Made by a program: the position numbers and the translations under genes. Positions 34,903 to 43,080 of a DNA stretch of 64,000 nucleotides are shown in pieces. Under the pieces are notes generated by a model. The model worked only from the letters and a program-made list of their open reading frames with translations. It had not been told where the DNA came from and searched no databases. The stretch comes from Opitutaceae bacterium (GTDB lineage Bacteria; Verrucomicrobiota; Verrucomicrobiia; Opitutales; Opitutaceae), in the NCBI GenBank assembly GCA_003164715.1, contig PLTZ01000030.1, positions 24,504-88,503 of the forward strand, in the 5' to 3' direction. The stretch's first letter is position 1, and each line of letters opens with the position of its first letter.

Positions 34903-35379
34903 TCAAAGCTTCTGCACGACCACCCCGGCGTCCGTCATCAGCTTCGCGACGAGCGGGTCGTTATGGTAACTGGAGCGGTACCGGATCTCGGCGATGCCGG
35001 CCGCGGCCAGCATCTTCGCGCAGTTGATGCAGGGATAGTGCGTCACGTAGGCGACGCATCCGGCGAGCGAGCTGCCGCGCCGCGCCGCGTCCGCCACCGC
35101 GTTCTGCTCGGCGTGGACGGTGGCCTGCTCGTGTCCCGCGCGCACGCGCGACACGTGAGGCGTCCCCGGCAGGAAGCCATTGTAGCCCGCGGCGACGAGC
35201 CGGTTCCTGCGGTCCCCGCCCGAGACGATGACGCACCCGACATGCAGGCGCTCGCAGTTGGAGCGCGTGGCGATGAGGATCGCCGCGGCCATGAAATACT
35301 CGTCCCAGGAGGGGCGGCGGGGAAACCTCCGGGCGGCCTGAGCGATCAGGTCGACCGGGTCTTTCTTTGCGGCGCTCAT
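34903..35379 (-). CDS. Deoxycytidylate (dCMP) deaminase-like zinc enzyme
   Basis: 158 aa from MSAAKKDPVDLIAQAARRF; five residues are dropped from the track. The zinc-binding pair is HAEQNAV (HAE) and YPCINCAKML (PCxxC), with an extra upstream loop VGCVIVSGGDRRNRLVAAGYNGFLPG typical of the dCMP deaminase/ComEB group. It likely deaminates dCMP to dUMP, feeding dTTP synthesis. Its length and the CIVSG loop fit ComEB better than cytidine deaminase. It is divergent from the methyltransferase gene. Confidence 0.87.
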   Translation of the reverse strand: MSAAKKDPVDLIAQAARRFPRRPSWDEYFMAAAILIATRSNCERLHVGCVIVSGGDRRNRLVAAGYNGFLPGTPHVSRVRAGHEQATVHAEQNAVADAARRGSSLAGCVAYVTHYPCINCAKMLAAAGIAEIRYRSSYHNDPLVAKLMTDAGVVVQKL

Positions 35380-35450
35380 TTGATCTGGGCCCAACTCTGG
35401 ACATGCTATGGCGGCCGGGCAACCCTCGACTGAACTGTGACCGGACCCAA

Positions 35451-36095
35451 ATGGAACGAGCCTGCGAACCCGAACTCCTCGATGCGCTGCCCTTCAGCGA
35501 TCCCGACGCTGCGCACAGCCGCCGCGATCTGCGCATCATCAACCGGTTGATGCGCAATGAGGCGTGGTTTGAGCGCACGCTCCCCGGGCTCCTGCGGCCC
35601 GGCGAGCGCGTGCTAGAGCTCGGCAGTGGCACGGGCGAGCTGGGCTGCCGCCTTATCCGCCAAGGGGTTGCGCTGGACGGACTTGACCTCTGGCCGCGGC
35701 CGCAGGCGTGGCCGAAGGACCACCTGTGGCACCAGGCAGACCTCAGGGCCTTCGGCGGCTACGAACCGTACGCAGTGGTGATCGGCAACTTGATCCTCCA
35801 CCAGTTCACGGACCTCGAGCTCGGGGAGCTGGGGGCGAGGCTGCGGCGGAGCGCCCGGGTCGTTCTCGCCTGCGAACCCGCGCGGCGCGGGGCGTCGCAG
35901 CGGCTGTTCGCGGCGCTCGCGCCCCTCTTCGGCGCCAATCACGTCACCCGGCACGACGGGCGAATCAGCATCGCGGCCGGCTTTGTCGGGGACGAGCTGC
36001 CCGCCTCGCTCGGCATCCCTCGGGAGGGCTGGACCACGTCGTGCACCGCCACGGTGCTCGGCGCAATCCGGCTGGTCGCCCTCCGCAGCGCATGA
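35451..36095 (+). CDS. SAM-dependent methyltransferase of the type III PKS cassette
   Basis: 214 aa from MERACEPELLDALPFSDPD; the track start at 35367 overlaps the deaminase. The nucleotide-binding loop VLELGSGTGELG (motif I) and a later ADLRAFGGYEPYAVVIGNLILHQF stretch mark a Rossmann-fold class I methyltransferase. It has no membrane segment, unlike the ICMT-type methyltransferases of some phenolic-lipid clusters. Its stop overlaps the FAD gene's ATG (ATGA), and a type III PKS follows, so the likely substrate is the polyketide product. Exact position of methylation is unknown. Confidence 0.85.
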   Translation: MERACEPELLDALPFSDPDAAHSRRDLRIINRLMRNEAWFERTLPGLLRPGERVLELGSGTGELGCRLIRQGVALDGLDLWPRPQAWPKDHLWHQADLRAFGGYEPYAVVIGNLILHQFTDLELGELGARLRRSARVVLACEPARRGASQRLFAALAPLFGANHVTRHDGRISIAAGFVGDELPASLGIPREGWTTSCTATVLGAIRLVALRSA

Positions 36096-37114
36096 GCGCC
36101 CGCCTTCCGATCGAAATCGTCGGCGGCGGACTCGCCGGCCTGGCCCTCGGCCTTGCCCTGCGCCGCGAAGGGGTGCCGGTAACGGTATTCGAGTCCGGGG
36201 ACTATCCCCGGCACCGCGTGTGCGGCGAGTTCATCTCGGGCCTGGGGGACGACACGGCCGCCTCGCTCGGCCTGCGCGAGTTTCTGGCCGACGCCTGGCC
36301 CCACCGGGTCGTGACCTACCACCTGCGCGGCCGGCCACTCCGGCCGATCCGCCTGCCCGCCCCGGCGCTGGGAATTAGCCGCCACACCCTGGACGCGCGG
36401 CTGGCCAGGGCCTTCGTCGAGAGCGGCGGGCACCTGCGCACCCATACGCGCGCGGACACCTCGCTGTCCCCGGACGGCAGGGTGCACGCCGCCGGCAAGC
36501 GCCGCGACGGGCCGTTCTGGGTGGGGCTTAAGGTGCACCTGCGCAATCTAGACCTCGTCACCGACTTTGAGATCCACCTCGGGGAGCGCTGCTACCTCGG
36601 CCTCTCGAGAGTGGAGACGGGCGCCGTCAATGCGTGCGGGATCTTCGCCCCGCAGGAGCACGCCGAGCGCGGGTTCGGGCTTCTCCTGGCCTACCTTCGG
36701 ACCGCCGGCCTCGGGGCCCTGGCGGAGCGCCTGAGGGCCGCGGACCCGGACCCGGGCTCCTTCTGCGTGACGGCGGCACCGCTCGGTGACCGCCGCATCG
36801 CCCCGTCCGGCCGGATCTGCATCGGCGACGCCTGCGCCTCCATCCCTCCCTTCACGGGAAACGGGCTGGCCATGGCCCTGCAGGGGGCGGAATCGGCAGC
36901 GGGCCCGCTGCTCGCCTATTGCTCGCGCGACTCAAGCTGGGGCGAGGCGGCCCGCGAGGTCGCCTCGGCCCAGCGGGCGCGGTTCTCCAGGCGCCTCATG
37001 GCCGCCAGCCTCATTCATCCCTTCTTCCTCGGGACCTGGCAGCAGTCCTGCCTCGCGGCCTTCATCAACTCACGGATCGTGCCCTTCGGCGCGCTCTACT
37101 CAGTGCTGCGGTAG
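36092..37114 (+). CDS. FAD-dependent oxidoreductase (geranylgeranyl-reductase/PHBH-like)
   Basis: 340 aa from the ATG at 36092, which overlaps the methyltransferase stop; the track start is 128 codons early. The dinucleotide-binding EIVGGGLAGLALGLALRREG and the downstream FAD motif GRICIGDACASIPPFTGNGLA are those of group A flavin monooxygenases and geranylgeranyl reductases. Position between a methyltransferase and a type III PKS suggests a ring hydroxylase or oxidase acting on an alkylated polyketide. It could instead reduce a prenyl chain. Cytosolic, no signal. Confidence 0.85.
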   Translation: MSARLPIEIVGGGLAGLALGLALRREGVPVTVFESGDYPRHRVCGEFISGLGDDTAASLGLREFLADAWPHRVVTYHLRGRPLRPIRLPAPALGISRHTLDARLARAFVESGGHLRTHTRADTSLSPDGRVHAAGKRRDGPFWVGLKVHLRNLDLVTDFEIHLGERCYLGLSRVETGAVNACGIFAPQEHAERGFGLLLAYLRTAGLGALAERLRAADPDPGSFCVTAAPLGDRRIAPSGRICIGDACASIPPFTGNGLAMALQGAESAAGPLLAYCSRDSSWGEAAREVASAQRARFSRRLMAASLIHPFFLGTWQQSCLAAFINSRIVPFGALYSVLR

Positions 37115-37126
37115 GAGCCCAAAGCC

Positions 37127-38158
37127 GTGTACCTTCACTCCCTCGCCACCGCCGTGCCCGCGGCCGCCTTCACCCAGCCCGACTGCTGGCGGATGGTGGA
37201 GGGTTCCGCCGCGCGCTCCCGCCTCAAACGGCGCTCGATGCTCATCCTGCACAGCATCCTGCGCGGGGACCACGGCATCGAGCGACGGCATTTTTCGGTT
37301 CCCAACGTTGAAAGCGTCTTCGACCGCTCGTCCGACGAACTTAACCAGGCCTTCCGCTCGGAGGCGCCGGCGCTGGCGGCCCGCGCGCTCGGCGCCGCGC
37401 TCGAGAAGGCCGGGGCGGCGCCCGGCGAGATCGACGCCCTCCTTATCTGCACGTGCACCGGGTACCTCTGCCCGGGCGTGACCAGCTACGTCGCCGAGCG
37501 CCTCGGCCTCCGGCAGGACGCGCTCCTCCAGGACATGGTCGGCCTCGGCTGCGGCGCCGCCATCCCGACCCTGCGCGCGGCAAGCCACCTGCTTGCGGCG
37601 CACCCCGGCGCGACCGTCGCCTGCGTCGCCGTCGAAATCTGCTCGGCGGCGTTCTATCTGGACGACGACCCGGGCGTGATCATCAGCGCCTGCCTCTTCA
37701 GCGACGGCGCGGCCGCGACCCTCTGGCGAGCGTCCCCGGGTCCCTCGGGCCTGAGGGCGTTCGGATTCAGCTCGCTCCACCTGCCCGAGGACCGCGACAA
37801 GCTGCGCTTCGAGCAGCGGGACGGGAAGCTGCGCAACCTTCTGCACCGCTCGGTGCCCGAGCTCGCGGCGGGCGCGGTCGGCAGGCTCTGGGCCGGCCGG
37901 GGCCCGCGCCCGGTCGCGGGCGTCGTGGCGCACCCCGGCGGCCGCGACGTCCTTGAGGCGCTGGCGCCCGTCGTCTCGCCCCACCCGCTCGACGCGAGCA
38001 CCCGGACGCTGCGCGAGCACGGAAACATGAGCAGCGCCTCGGTGCTGTTCGCGCTGGAGGAGGCGCTCAGGGGCGGCGGTCCCGGGCCCGAGGGTGATTT
38101 TTGGCTCGTGAGTTTCGGCGCAGGGTTTAGCGCACATAGCTGCCGCCTCGGCCTCTAG
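37127..38158 (+). CDS. Type III polyketide synthase (chalcone/stilbene synthase family)
   Basis: 343 aa, GTG start with AGGAG overlapping the previous stop. A homodimeric ketosynthase that extends an acyl-CoA with malonyl-CoA to make pyrones, resorcinols or phloroglucinols. The catalytic triad is present: Cys142 in MVGLGCGAAIPTLRA, His269 in GVVAHPGGRDVLEAL and Asn300 in REHGNMSSASVLFAL. Length is typical (350-400). The product cannot be deduced; bacterial members of this type with a neighbouring methyltransferase and flavoenzyme make methylated phenolic lipids. The third gene of the cassette, only 6 bp before Nif3. Confidence 0.92.
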   Translation: MYLHSLATAVPAAAFTQPDCWRMVEGSAARSRLKRRSMLILHSILRGDHGIERRHFSVPNVESVFDRSSDELNQAFRSEAPALAARALGAALEKAGAAPGEIDALLICTCTGYLCPGVTSYVAERLGLRQDALLQDMVGLGCGAAIPTLRAASHLLAAHPGATVACVAVEICSAAFYLDDDPGVIISACLFSDGAAATLWRASPGPSGLRAFGFSSLHLPEDRDKLRFEQRDGKLRNLLHRSVPELAAGAVGRLWAGRGPRPVAGVVAHPGGRDVLEALAPVVSPHPLDASTRTLREHGNMSSASVLFALEEALRGGGPGPEGDFWLVSFGAGFSAHSCRLGL

Positions 38159-38163
38159 AACCC

Positions 38164-38916
38164 ATGCCCACGCTCAAGGATCTCGTCGATTATTGTGACA
38201 GGCGCACCCGCCTTGCGGCCTTCAAGGACGCCCCGGGAGCGTTCAACGGCCTGCAGTTCGCGAACGACGGCCGCGTCACCCGGATCGGCGCCGCGGTCGA
38301 CGCGGGGCTCGTCCCGTTCCTCGAGGCGGCCCGCGCCGGGGTCGACTTCCTGGTCGTCCACCACGGCATGTACTGGGACATGCCCCGCCCCCTGACGGGC
38401 CCGGCCTACGCACGGGTGGCGGCGCTCGTGAAGGGCAACTGCGCCCTTTACTCCTGCCATCTGCCGCTCGACGCGCATCCGCGGATAGGCAACAACGCCC
38501 TTCTCGCCCGCCAGCTGGGCTTAAGGCCGCGCAGGGGCTTCCTGCCGAACGAGGGCGGCAACATCGGCTGCATCGCGCCGTGCCGGCTCCGGAGATCCGC
38601 CCTGCGCCGCAGGCTTGAGTCGCTCTACCCGAGGGTCGTCTCTATTGAGTGCGGGTCCGCGAGCCCCAAGGCGGTCGCCTTCTGCAGCGGAAGCGGCAAC
38701 GGCGCCATGGCCGCCCTGCCCGGCGCGGGCGCCGACACGCTCGTGACCGGGGAGCTGCGCGAGGAGTGGTTCAACGTGGCGCAGGAGCGCAGGCTCAACC
38801 TCTACCTCTGCGGCCACTACGCTACGGAGGTGCACGGCGTCCGGGCGCTGGCCGCAGAGCTGTCCGCAAAGTTTGGATTGCCGTGGGAGTTCATTGCGAC
38901 CGAAAATCCCCTCTAG
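38164..38916 (+). CDS. Nif3-like dinuclear metal-centre hexameric protein
   Basis: 250 aa. Family core visible: [33 protein letters not shown] (metal-binding HH), [25 protein letters not shown] and the C-terminal [37 protein letters not shown]. The His/Glu ligands of the di-metal site are conserved. Its function is not well established; it may act as a hydrolase (GTP cyclohydrolase-like fold). It lies 6 bp after the type III PKS and is probably a housekeeping gene sharing the operon. Confidence 0.9.
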   Translation: MPTLKDLVDYCDRRTRLAAFKDAPGAFNGLQFANDGRVTRIGAAVDAGLVPFLEAARAGVDFLVVHHGMYWDMPRPLTGPAYARVAALVKGNCALYSCHLPLDAHPRIGNNALLARQLGLRPRRGFLPNEGGNIGCIAPCRLRRSALRRRLESLYPRVVSIECGSASPKAVAFCSGSGNGAMAALPGAGADTLVTGELREEWFNVAQERRLNLYLCGHYATEVHGVRALAAELSAKFGLPWEFIATENPL

Positions 38917-38930
38917 TAGTCCCATCTACC

Positions 38931-39359
38931 ATGAAGAAGATCGCGATACTCAACGGACCCAACCTCGACCGGCTCGGCAAGCGCGAGCCGGAGATCTACG
39001 GCAGCGCAACGCTCGCCGAGCTTGAGGCGGCGCTCCGCGCCGAGTTCGCGCAGAAGGCCGCGCTCGAGTTCTTCCAGTCCAACCACGAGGGCGAGCTGAT
39101 CGACAGGATCGCGAAGCTCGCCGATTCCAAGGTCGACGGCATCGTGATCAACGGCGGCGCGCTGACCCACACGAGCGTGGCGCTACGGGACGCCCTCCTC
39201 GGGGCACACGTGCCCGCCGTCGAGGTGCACATCTCGAACATCTACAAGCGGGAGGAGTTCCGCCACACGTCCCTCACCGCACCCGCGTGCGCGGCGGTGA
39301 TCACCGGACTCGGGCTGGAGGGTTACCACGCCGCCGTCCGGTTCCTGCTCAAGACGTGA
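38931..39359 (+). CDS. aroQ: Type II 3-dehydroquinate dehydratase
   Basis: 142 aa from [20 protein letters not shown]; the track adds 94 false residues. It dehydrates 3-dehydroquinate in the shikimate pathway. The catalytic tyrosine loop ([11 protein letters not shown]), [11 protein letters not shown], the [16 protein letters not shown] loop and the [17 protein letters not shown] motif are intact. Length is normal for a dodecameric type II enzyme. It overlaps the NusG-like start (GTGA). Confidence 0.94.
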   Translation: MKKIAILNGPNLDRLGKREPEIYGSATLAELEAALRAEFAQKAALEFFQSNHEGELIDRIAKLADSKVDGIVINGGALTHTSVALRDALLGAHVPAVEVHISNIYKREEFRHTSLTAPACAAVITGLGLEGYHAAVRFLLKT

Positions 39360-39859
39360 GTGAGGCGCCCGCCGGGAGCGACTGGTTCGCCTGCCATACG
39401 AGGCCGAGACGGGAAAAAAAGTTCGCGGCGCTCATGGCCGCCGAGGGCTTCGAGCACTACCTGCCGCTCGTCAGCAGCGTCCGGCGCTACCCGAGCGGCA
39501 CGAAGCGCTTCACGAAGCCCCTTTTCCCGGGCTATGTCTTCGCCCGCGTCCCCGAGGCCGGCAAGGCGCGCATCTACCAGCAGGAGCTGATCGCGCGGGC
39601 CATCCGGGTCGACGACGAGGCCAGGTTCCTCGCGCAGATCGAGGACGTGCGAAGGATCGTCGCCTCGGGCGTCGAGCTAAGCCTCATCCCCTTCCTCACC
39701 CGGGGCCGGCGGGTCAGGATCATCGGGGGCCCGCTCCACGGGCTCGAGGGGCTCGTGGACGACTCGTCAAACCCCGAGGGGGTCGTGATCGCGGTCGACG
39801 TGCTGCGCCAGGGCCTGCTCCTTAAGCTTCCCGCAGAGAGCCTGAGCGCCCTTCCCTAG
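39356..39859 (+). CDS. NusG-like transcription elongation/antitermination factor (RfaH/UpxY-type paralogue)
   Basis: 167 aa from the GTG at 39356 that overlaps the aroQ stop. The NGN domain opens with [32 protein letters not shown] and [14 protein letters not shown]-like [17 protein letters not shown]; a KOW-type tail follows ([20 protein letters not shown]). This set with the long Tyr-rich NGN loop is the specialised NusG paralogue pattern (RfaH, LoaP, UpxY), not housekeeping NusG. Such factors usually act on a particular long operon. No polysaccharide operon follows directly, so the target is unclear. Confidence 0.85.
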   Translation: MSEAPAGSDWFACHTRPRREKKFAALMAAEGFEHYLPLVSSVRRYPSGTKRFTKPLFPGYVFARVPEAGKARIYQQELIARAIRVDDEARFLAQIEDVRRIVASGVELSLIPFLTRGRRVRIIGGPLHGLEGLVDDSSNPEGVVIAVDVLRQGLLLKLPAESLSALP

Positions 39860-39872
39860 CCCCGCGCCGGGA

Positions 39873-40391
39873 TCAGAGCAGAACCCAGACCGCGTGCGCC
39901 AGGTGCAGCGTCGCGCACGTCGCCAGGGCGGCCGCCGTGTCGTCAAGGACGACCCCCCATCCCCCGGGCAGCTCCTGGAGGGCGTTAATGACCAGGGGCT
40001 TCTTGATGTCGTAGAAACGAAAGAGAGCGAAGCCTGCGACCAAGAGCCCCAGGAACGGGAGCGGGCCCGGCCCCACGATCATCCGCCAGCCGAGGAAGCA
40101 GAGGGGCATGGAGACAAACTCGTCCAGGATGATCTCGCCCGGGTCATGCCTGCCGAGGCGGATCTCCGCCTCGCCGCAGATTCCCACGGCAAGGTACCCG
40201 AGGACGGCGATCGCGACCGCGCTCTCGACCAACCCGAGCGGAAAGAAGCAGACGACGAAGAAGAGGACGCCCGCCGCCGAGCCCCAGGTCCCCGGGGCCC
40301 TCATCCGCAGCCCGAGGGGGCCCAGGGTCGCCATGGCCAGGAGGCCCTCCGTGGGGAGGTGCCTCGGCCAGGACGGTTGCTCAAGCTTCAT
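39873..40391 (-). CDS. pgpA: Phosphatidylglycerophosphatase A
   Basis: 172 aa from MKLEQPSWPRHLPTEGLLA. It dephosphorylates phosphatidylglycerol phosphate. The motif DPGEIILDEFVSMPLCFLGW and FRFYDIKKPLVINALQELPGGWGVVLDDTAAALAT match PgpA, with GTWGSAAGVL in the first membrane region. Four or so membrane segments. Its start overlaps the pgsA stop (ATGA), so the two consecutive steps of phosphatidylglycerol synthesis are coupled. Confidence 0.93.
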   Translation of the reverse strand: MKLEQPSWPRHLPTEGLLAMATLGPLGLRMRAPGTWGSAAGVLFFVVCFFPLGLVESAVAIAVLGYLAVGICGEAEIRLGRHDPGEIILDEFVSMPLCFLGWRMIVGPGPLPFLGLLVAGFALFRFYDIKKPLVINALQELPGGWGVVLDDTAAALATCATLHLAHAVWVLL

Positions 40392-40984
40392 GGCGCCTTG
40401 ACGTCGTCCCCGAACACGAGCCGGGAATTCCTCGCGATGTAGCGGCACCCCGACCAGACGGAGAGCGCCGTGCCGGCGACAAAGACGATGAGGCCCACCT
40501 TGTCGACGTTGCCGGCAAAGAGCGTCGCATCCCAACCGAAGAGGCGGGTCCCATCCCGGGCCACCATCGGAGCCCCCAGGAAGAAGCCCAGGGCGATCAG
40601 CTGCGTGACCGTCTTGGACTTGCCGTGGCTGTCCGCGGAGACGACGACGCCCTTGGTCGCCGCGACCATGCGCATCCCCGTGACGAGGAACTCGCGGCAC
40701 AGCGTGATGAGCGCGAGCGAGACCCATATCTTGTGCAGGTCGACGAGGGCGATGACGATGCCCATCACCATGATCTTGTCGGCCATGGCGTCCATCAGCT
40801 TCCCGAAGCTCGAGACGAGCCCGCGGGAGCGGGCGAGGTAGCCGTCGAGCCAGTCGCCGAGCGCCGCCGCGATGAAGAGCGTGAAGGCGAGCGTCGCCGC
40901 GCCCGGCCATGCGCAGAACATGAGCCCGACGATGACGAACATCAGCGGGATCCGCGAAAGCGTGATGGCGTTCGGCAGGTTCAT
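40388..40984 (-). CDS. pgsA: CDP-diacylglycerol-glycerol-3-phosphate 3-phosphatidyltransferase
   Basis: 198 aa from MNLPNAITLSRIPLMFVIV; 51 track residues are dropped. It makes phosphatidylglycerol phosphate from CDP-diacylglycerol. The CDP-alcohol phosphatidyltransferase motif (D-G-x2-A-R-x8-G-x3-D-x3-D) is exact: DWLDGYLARSRGLVSSFGKLMDAMADK. Several membrane segments, normal length. It runs into pgpA and is divergent from coaD. Confidence 0.94.
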   Translation of the reverse strand: MNLPNAITLSRIPLMFVIVGLMFCAWPGAATLAFTLFIAAALGDWLDGYLARSRGLVSSFGKLMDAMADKIMVMGIVIALVDLHKIWVSLALITLCREFLVTGMRMVAATKGVVVSADSHGKSKTVTQLIALGFFLGAPMVARDGTRLFGWDATLFAGNVDKVGLIVFVAGTALSVWSGCRYIARNSRLVFGDDVKAP

Positions 40985-41086
40985 CTTCTCGCTTAACAAC
41001 ATACGCGCCGGCGGCGAAGGCAACATCGTAGAGAGGAACACGCTCGCCAGACGGGCGGTTAGGTTATTTCTTTGGTGAAGTCGCCC

Positions 41087-41566
41087 ATGCGCCACTGCAT
41101 TTATCCAGGAACCTTCGACCCCATCACCTACGGCCACCTAGACGTGCTCGCGCGCGCCGCCCAGCTCTTCGACCGGGTGACCGTCTCGGTGGCGGACAAC
41201 CCGGGCAAGAAGCCGCTGTTCACCTCGGAGGAGCGCGTGGCCATGATCCTTCCCAACATCGCCCAGTTCCCGAACGTCGCGGCGACGACGTTCGGCGGGC
41301 TCTTGGTGGACTTCGCGGTGAACCAGAAGGCCAACGCGATCATCCGCGGGCTGCGCGCGTTCTCCGACTTCGAGTTCGAGTTCAACATGGCGCTCATGAA
41401 CCGCCATCTCCAGCCGCTGGTGGAGACGATCTTCGTCATGCCAAACGAGCAGTTCAGCTATACGAGCAGCTCCCTGGTCAAGCAGGTCGCCAGCCACGGC
41501 GGCCCCGTCGGACACTTCGTTCCGCCCAACGTCGCCGAGGCGCTGCGCGTCGCGTTCTCAAAATGA
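41087..41566 (+). CDS. coaD: Phosphopantetheine adenylyltransferase
   Basis: 159 aa from MRHCIYPGTFDPITYGHLDV. It adenylylates 4'-phosphopantetheine in CoA synthesis. The nucleotidyltransferase motif PGTFDPITYGHLDVL and the downstream VRGLRAFSDFEFEFNMALMNR-like stretch plus EQFSYTSSSLVKQVASHGG are canonical. Length is normal. It overlaps the next gene's ATG by 4 bp (ATGA). Confidence 0.95.
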   Translation: MRHCIYPGTFDPITYGHLDVLARAAQLFDRVTVSVADNPGKKPLFTSEERVAMILPNIAQFPNVAATTFGGLLVDFAVNQKANAIIRGLRAFSDFEFEFNMALMNRHLQPLVETIFVMPNEQFSYTSSSLVKQVASHGGPVGHFVPPNVAEALRVAFSK

Positions 41567-42207
41567 GCGTGGGCCGCACCCGGGCCTTGGGGCTTTGCCT
41601 CCCGATCATCGTGGGTCTCCTGGGAGTGGCCGCGCCCGCCGCCGCGGCGCCCTCGCTCGGCGACGCCGTCTCGCTCTACCGGCAGCAGCGCTTTGCCGAG
41701 GCGAGGACCCTCTTGGAGACCCTGGCGGCCTCGCAGCCCGCCAACGCCGAGGCCAGCTACTATCTCGGCATGGCCCTCCTTCGGGAGGGGGGCCCCTCCT
41801 CGCTCGACTTGGCCCGGTCGTGGCTCGGCAAGGCGGTCAAGCTCTCCCCGTCCAACGAGAACTACCTTTCGCAGTACGCCGGGGTCTGCCTGCTTGCGGC
41901 GGACCGCGACAACTCGTTCTCGCTCGCCCTGGAGGGCCGCGAGGCGATGGTGCGCGCGATCGCCCAGGATCCCGGCGATCTGGAGGCGCGCGAGGGGCTC
42001 ATGAGGTTCTACGCGAAGGCGCCCTGGCCCCTCGGCGACCCGGCGAAGGCCCTGGCGCAGGCGGCCGACATTGCCAAGGCCGACCCGAGGCGCGGCGCGG
42101 CCGCCTACCGCTCCCTGGCCGAGGCCTTCCAGAGGGCCGGGCTCGGGGGGCAGGCCCAACTGGCCGCCGAGACAGCCCAAAGCCTCGCTCCCGGCCGTCC
42201 GCAGTGA
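41563..42207 (+). CDS. Secreted TPR-repeat protein
   Basis: 214 aa. A signal peptide (LGLCLPIIVGLLGVAAPAAAAP) precedes tetratricopeptide-like helices: SLYRQQRFAEARTLLETLAASQPANAEASYYLGMALLREG and later SLAEAFQRAGLGGQAQLAAETAQSLAPG. It is predicted periplasmic, probably a protein-interaction scaffold. It is translationally coupled to coaD, but no functional link to CoA synthesis is evident. Family not identified beyond TPR. Confidence 0.75.
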   Translation: MSVGRTRALGLCLPIIVGLLGVAAPAAAAPSLGDAVSLYRQQRFAEARTLLETLAASQPANAEASYYLGMALLREGGPSSLDLARSWLGKAVKLSPSNENYLSQYAGVCLLAADRDNSFSLALEGREAMVRAIAQDPGDLEAREGLMRFYAKAPWPLGDPAKALAQAADIAKADPRRGAAAYRSLAEAFQRAGLGGQAQLAAETAQSLAPGRPQ

Positions 42208-42219
42208 TACGCCTCACCC

Positions 42220-43044
42220 ATGCCGCGCATTCCAATAGAGGATAACTTCAGCGATGTCGTGTCCAAGGCCCAGCGGGGCCTGCGGATCTCGGACGAGGAG
42301 CTGTGCAAGCGGGCCGAGGTGACCCCGGAGGACCTCGCCGCCGTCAAGTCCGGGCGCGTCATCGACGCCGTCATCCGCCGGGTGGCCCGCCACCTGCGCC
42401 TCGGTCCGAACGCCCTCGAGGACCTCGCGCACAAGCGGTGGTATCCCGACGCCCCGGCGTTCCCCCACGGCTTCGCGATCTTCAACACGCCCTTCGAGGA
42501 CATCTTCGTGAACAGCTACCTCGTCTGGGACGCGCGCGAGAAGGTGGGCGCCGCCTTCGACACGGGCGCAGACTCCCAGGGGATGCTCGACGTCATCGGC
42601 ACCGAGAAGATCCGCCTGCAGATGATCTTCATCACCCACACGCACGACGACCACATCGCCGACCTGGCGCGCCTTGCCAGGGAGACGGGCGCCGAGGTGT
42701 GGGCGAGCGAGCGCGAGCCCGTGAGCCACCCGGGGGCACAGGTGTTCCGCGAGAACGCCCACTTCCACATCGGCGGGCTCGCGATAAAGACGCTCTCCAC
42801 GTGGGGGCATTCCCCGGGCCAGACGACGTTCTACGTGACGGGCTTGAGCTATCCCCTCGCCGTGGTGGGCGACTCCCTCTTTGCCGGCTCGATCGGCGGC
42901 AGCACGGAGCACTTCGCCGACCAGCACAAGAACGACGTCGAGAAGATCCTCAGGCTGCCGCGCAACACCGTCCTCGCCTGCGGTCACGGGCCGCTCACCA
43001 CCGTCGGCCAGGAAAAGGTCCACAACCCTTTTTTCACGTCCTAA
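42220..43044 (+). CDS. Metallo-beta-lactamase-fold hydrolase with N-terminal HTH-like module
   Basis: 274 aa. Residues about 10-70 are helical (ISDEELCKRAEVTPEDLAAVKSG) and resemble a Cro/C1-type HTH with a short linker. Residues about 85-274 are an MBL domain: ITHTHDDHIADLARL (His140, His142, Asp144, His145), WGHSPGQTTFYVTG, VVGDSLFAGSIGG and ACGHGPLTTVG, the layout of glyoxalase-II-like hydrolases with a complete two-metal site. The fusion is unusual; it could be an enzyme with a DNA- or protein-binding module. It stands just upstream of a histidine kinase gene (36 bp gap). Confidence 0.82.
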   Translation: MPRIPIEDNFSDVVSKAQRGLRISDEELCKRAEVTPEDLAAVKSGRVIDAVIRRVARHLRLGPNALEDLAHKRWYPDAPAFPHGFAIFNTPFEDIFVNSYLVWDAREKVGAAFDTGADSQGMLDVIGTEKIRLQMIFITHTHDDHIADLARLARETGAEVWASEREPVSHPGAQVFRENAHFHIGGLAIKTLSTWGHSPGQTTFYVTGLSYPLAVVGDSLFAGSIGGSTEHFADQHKNDVEKILRLPRNTVLACGHGPLTTVGQEKVHNPFFTS

Positions 43045-43080
43045 GGCGCGACCTATGGGTATGTTCCGTACTCGACTCCC

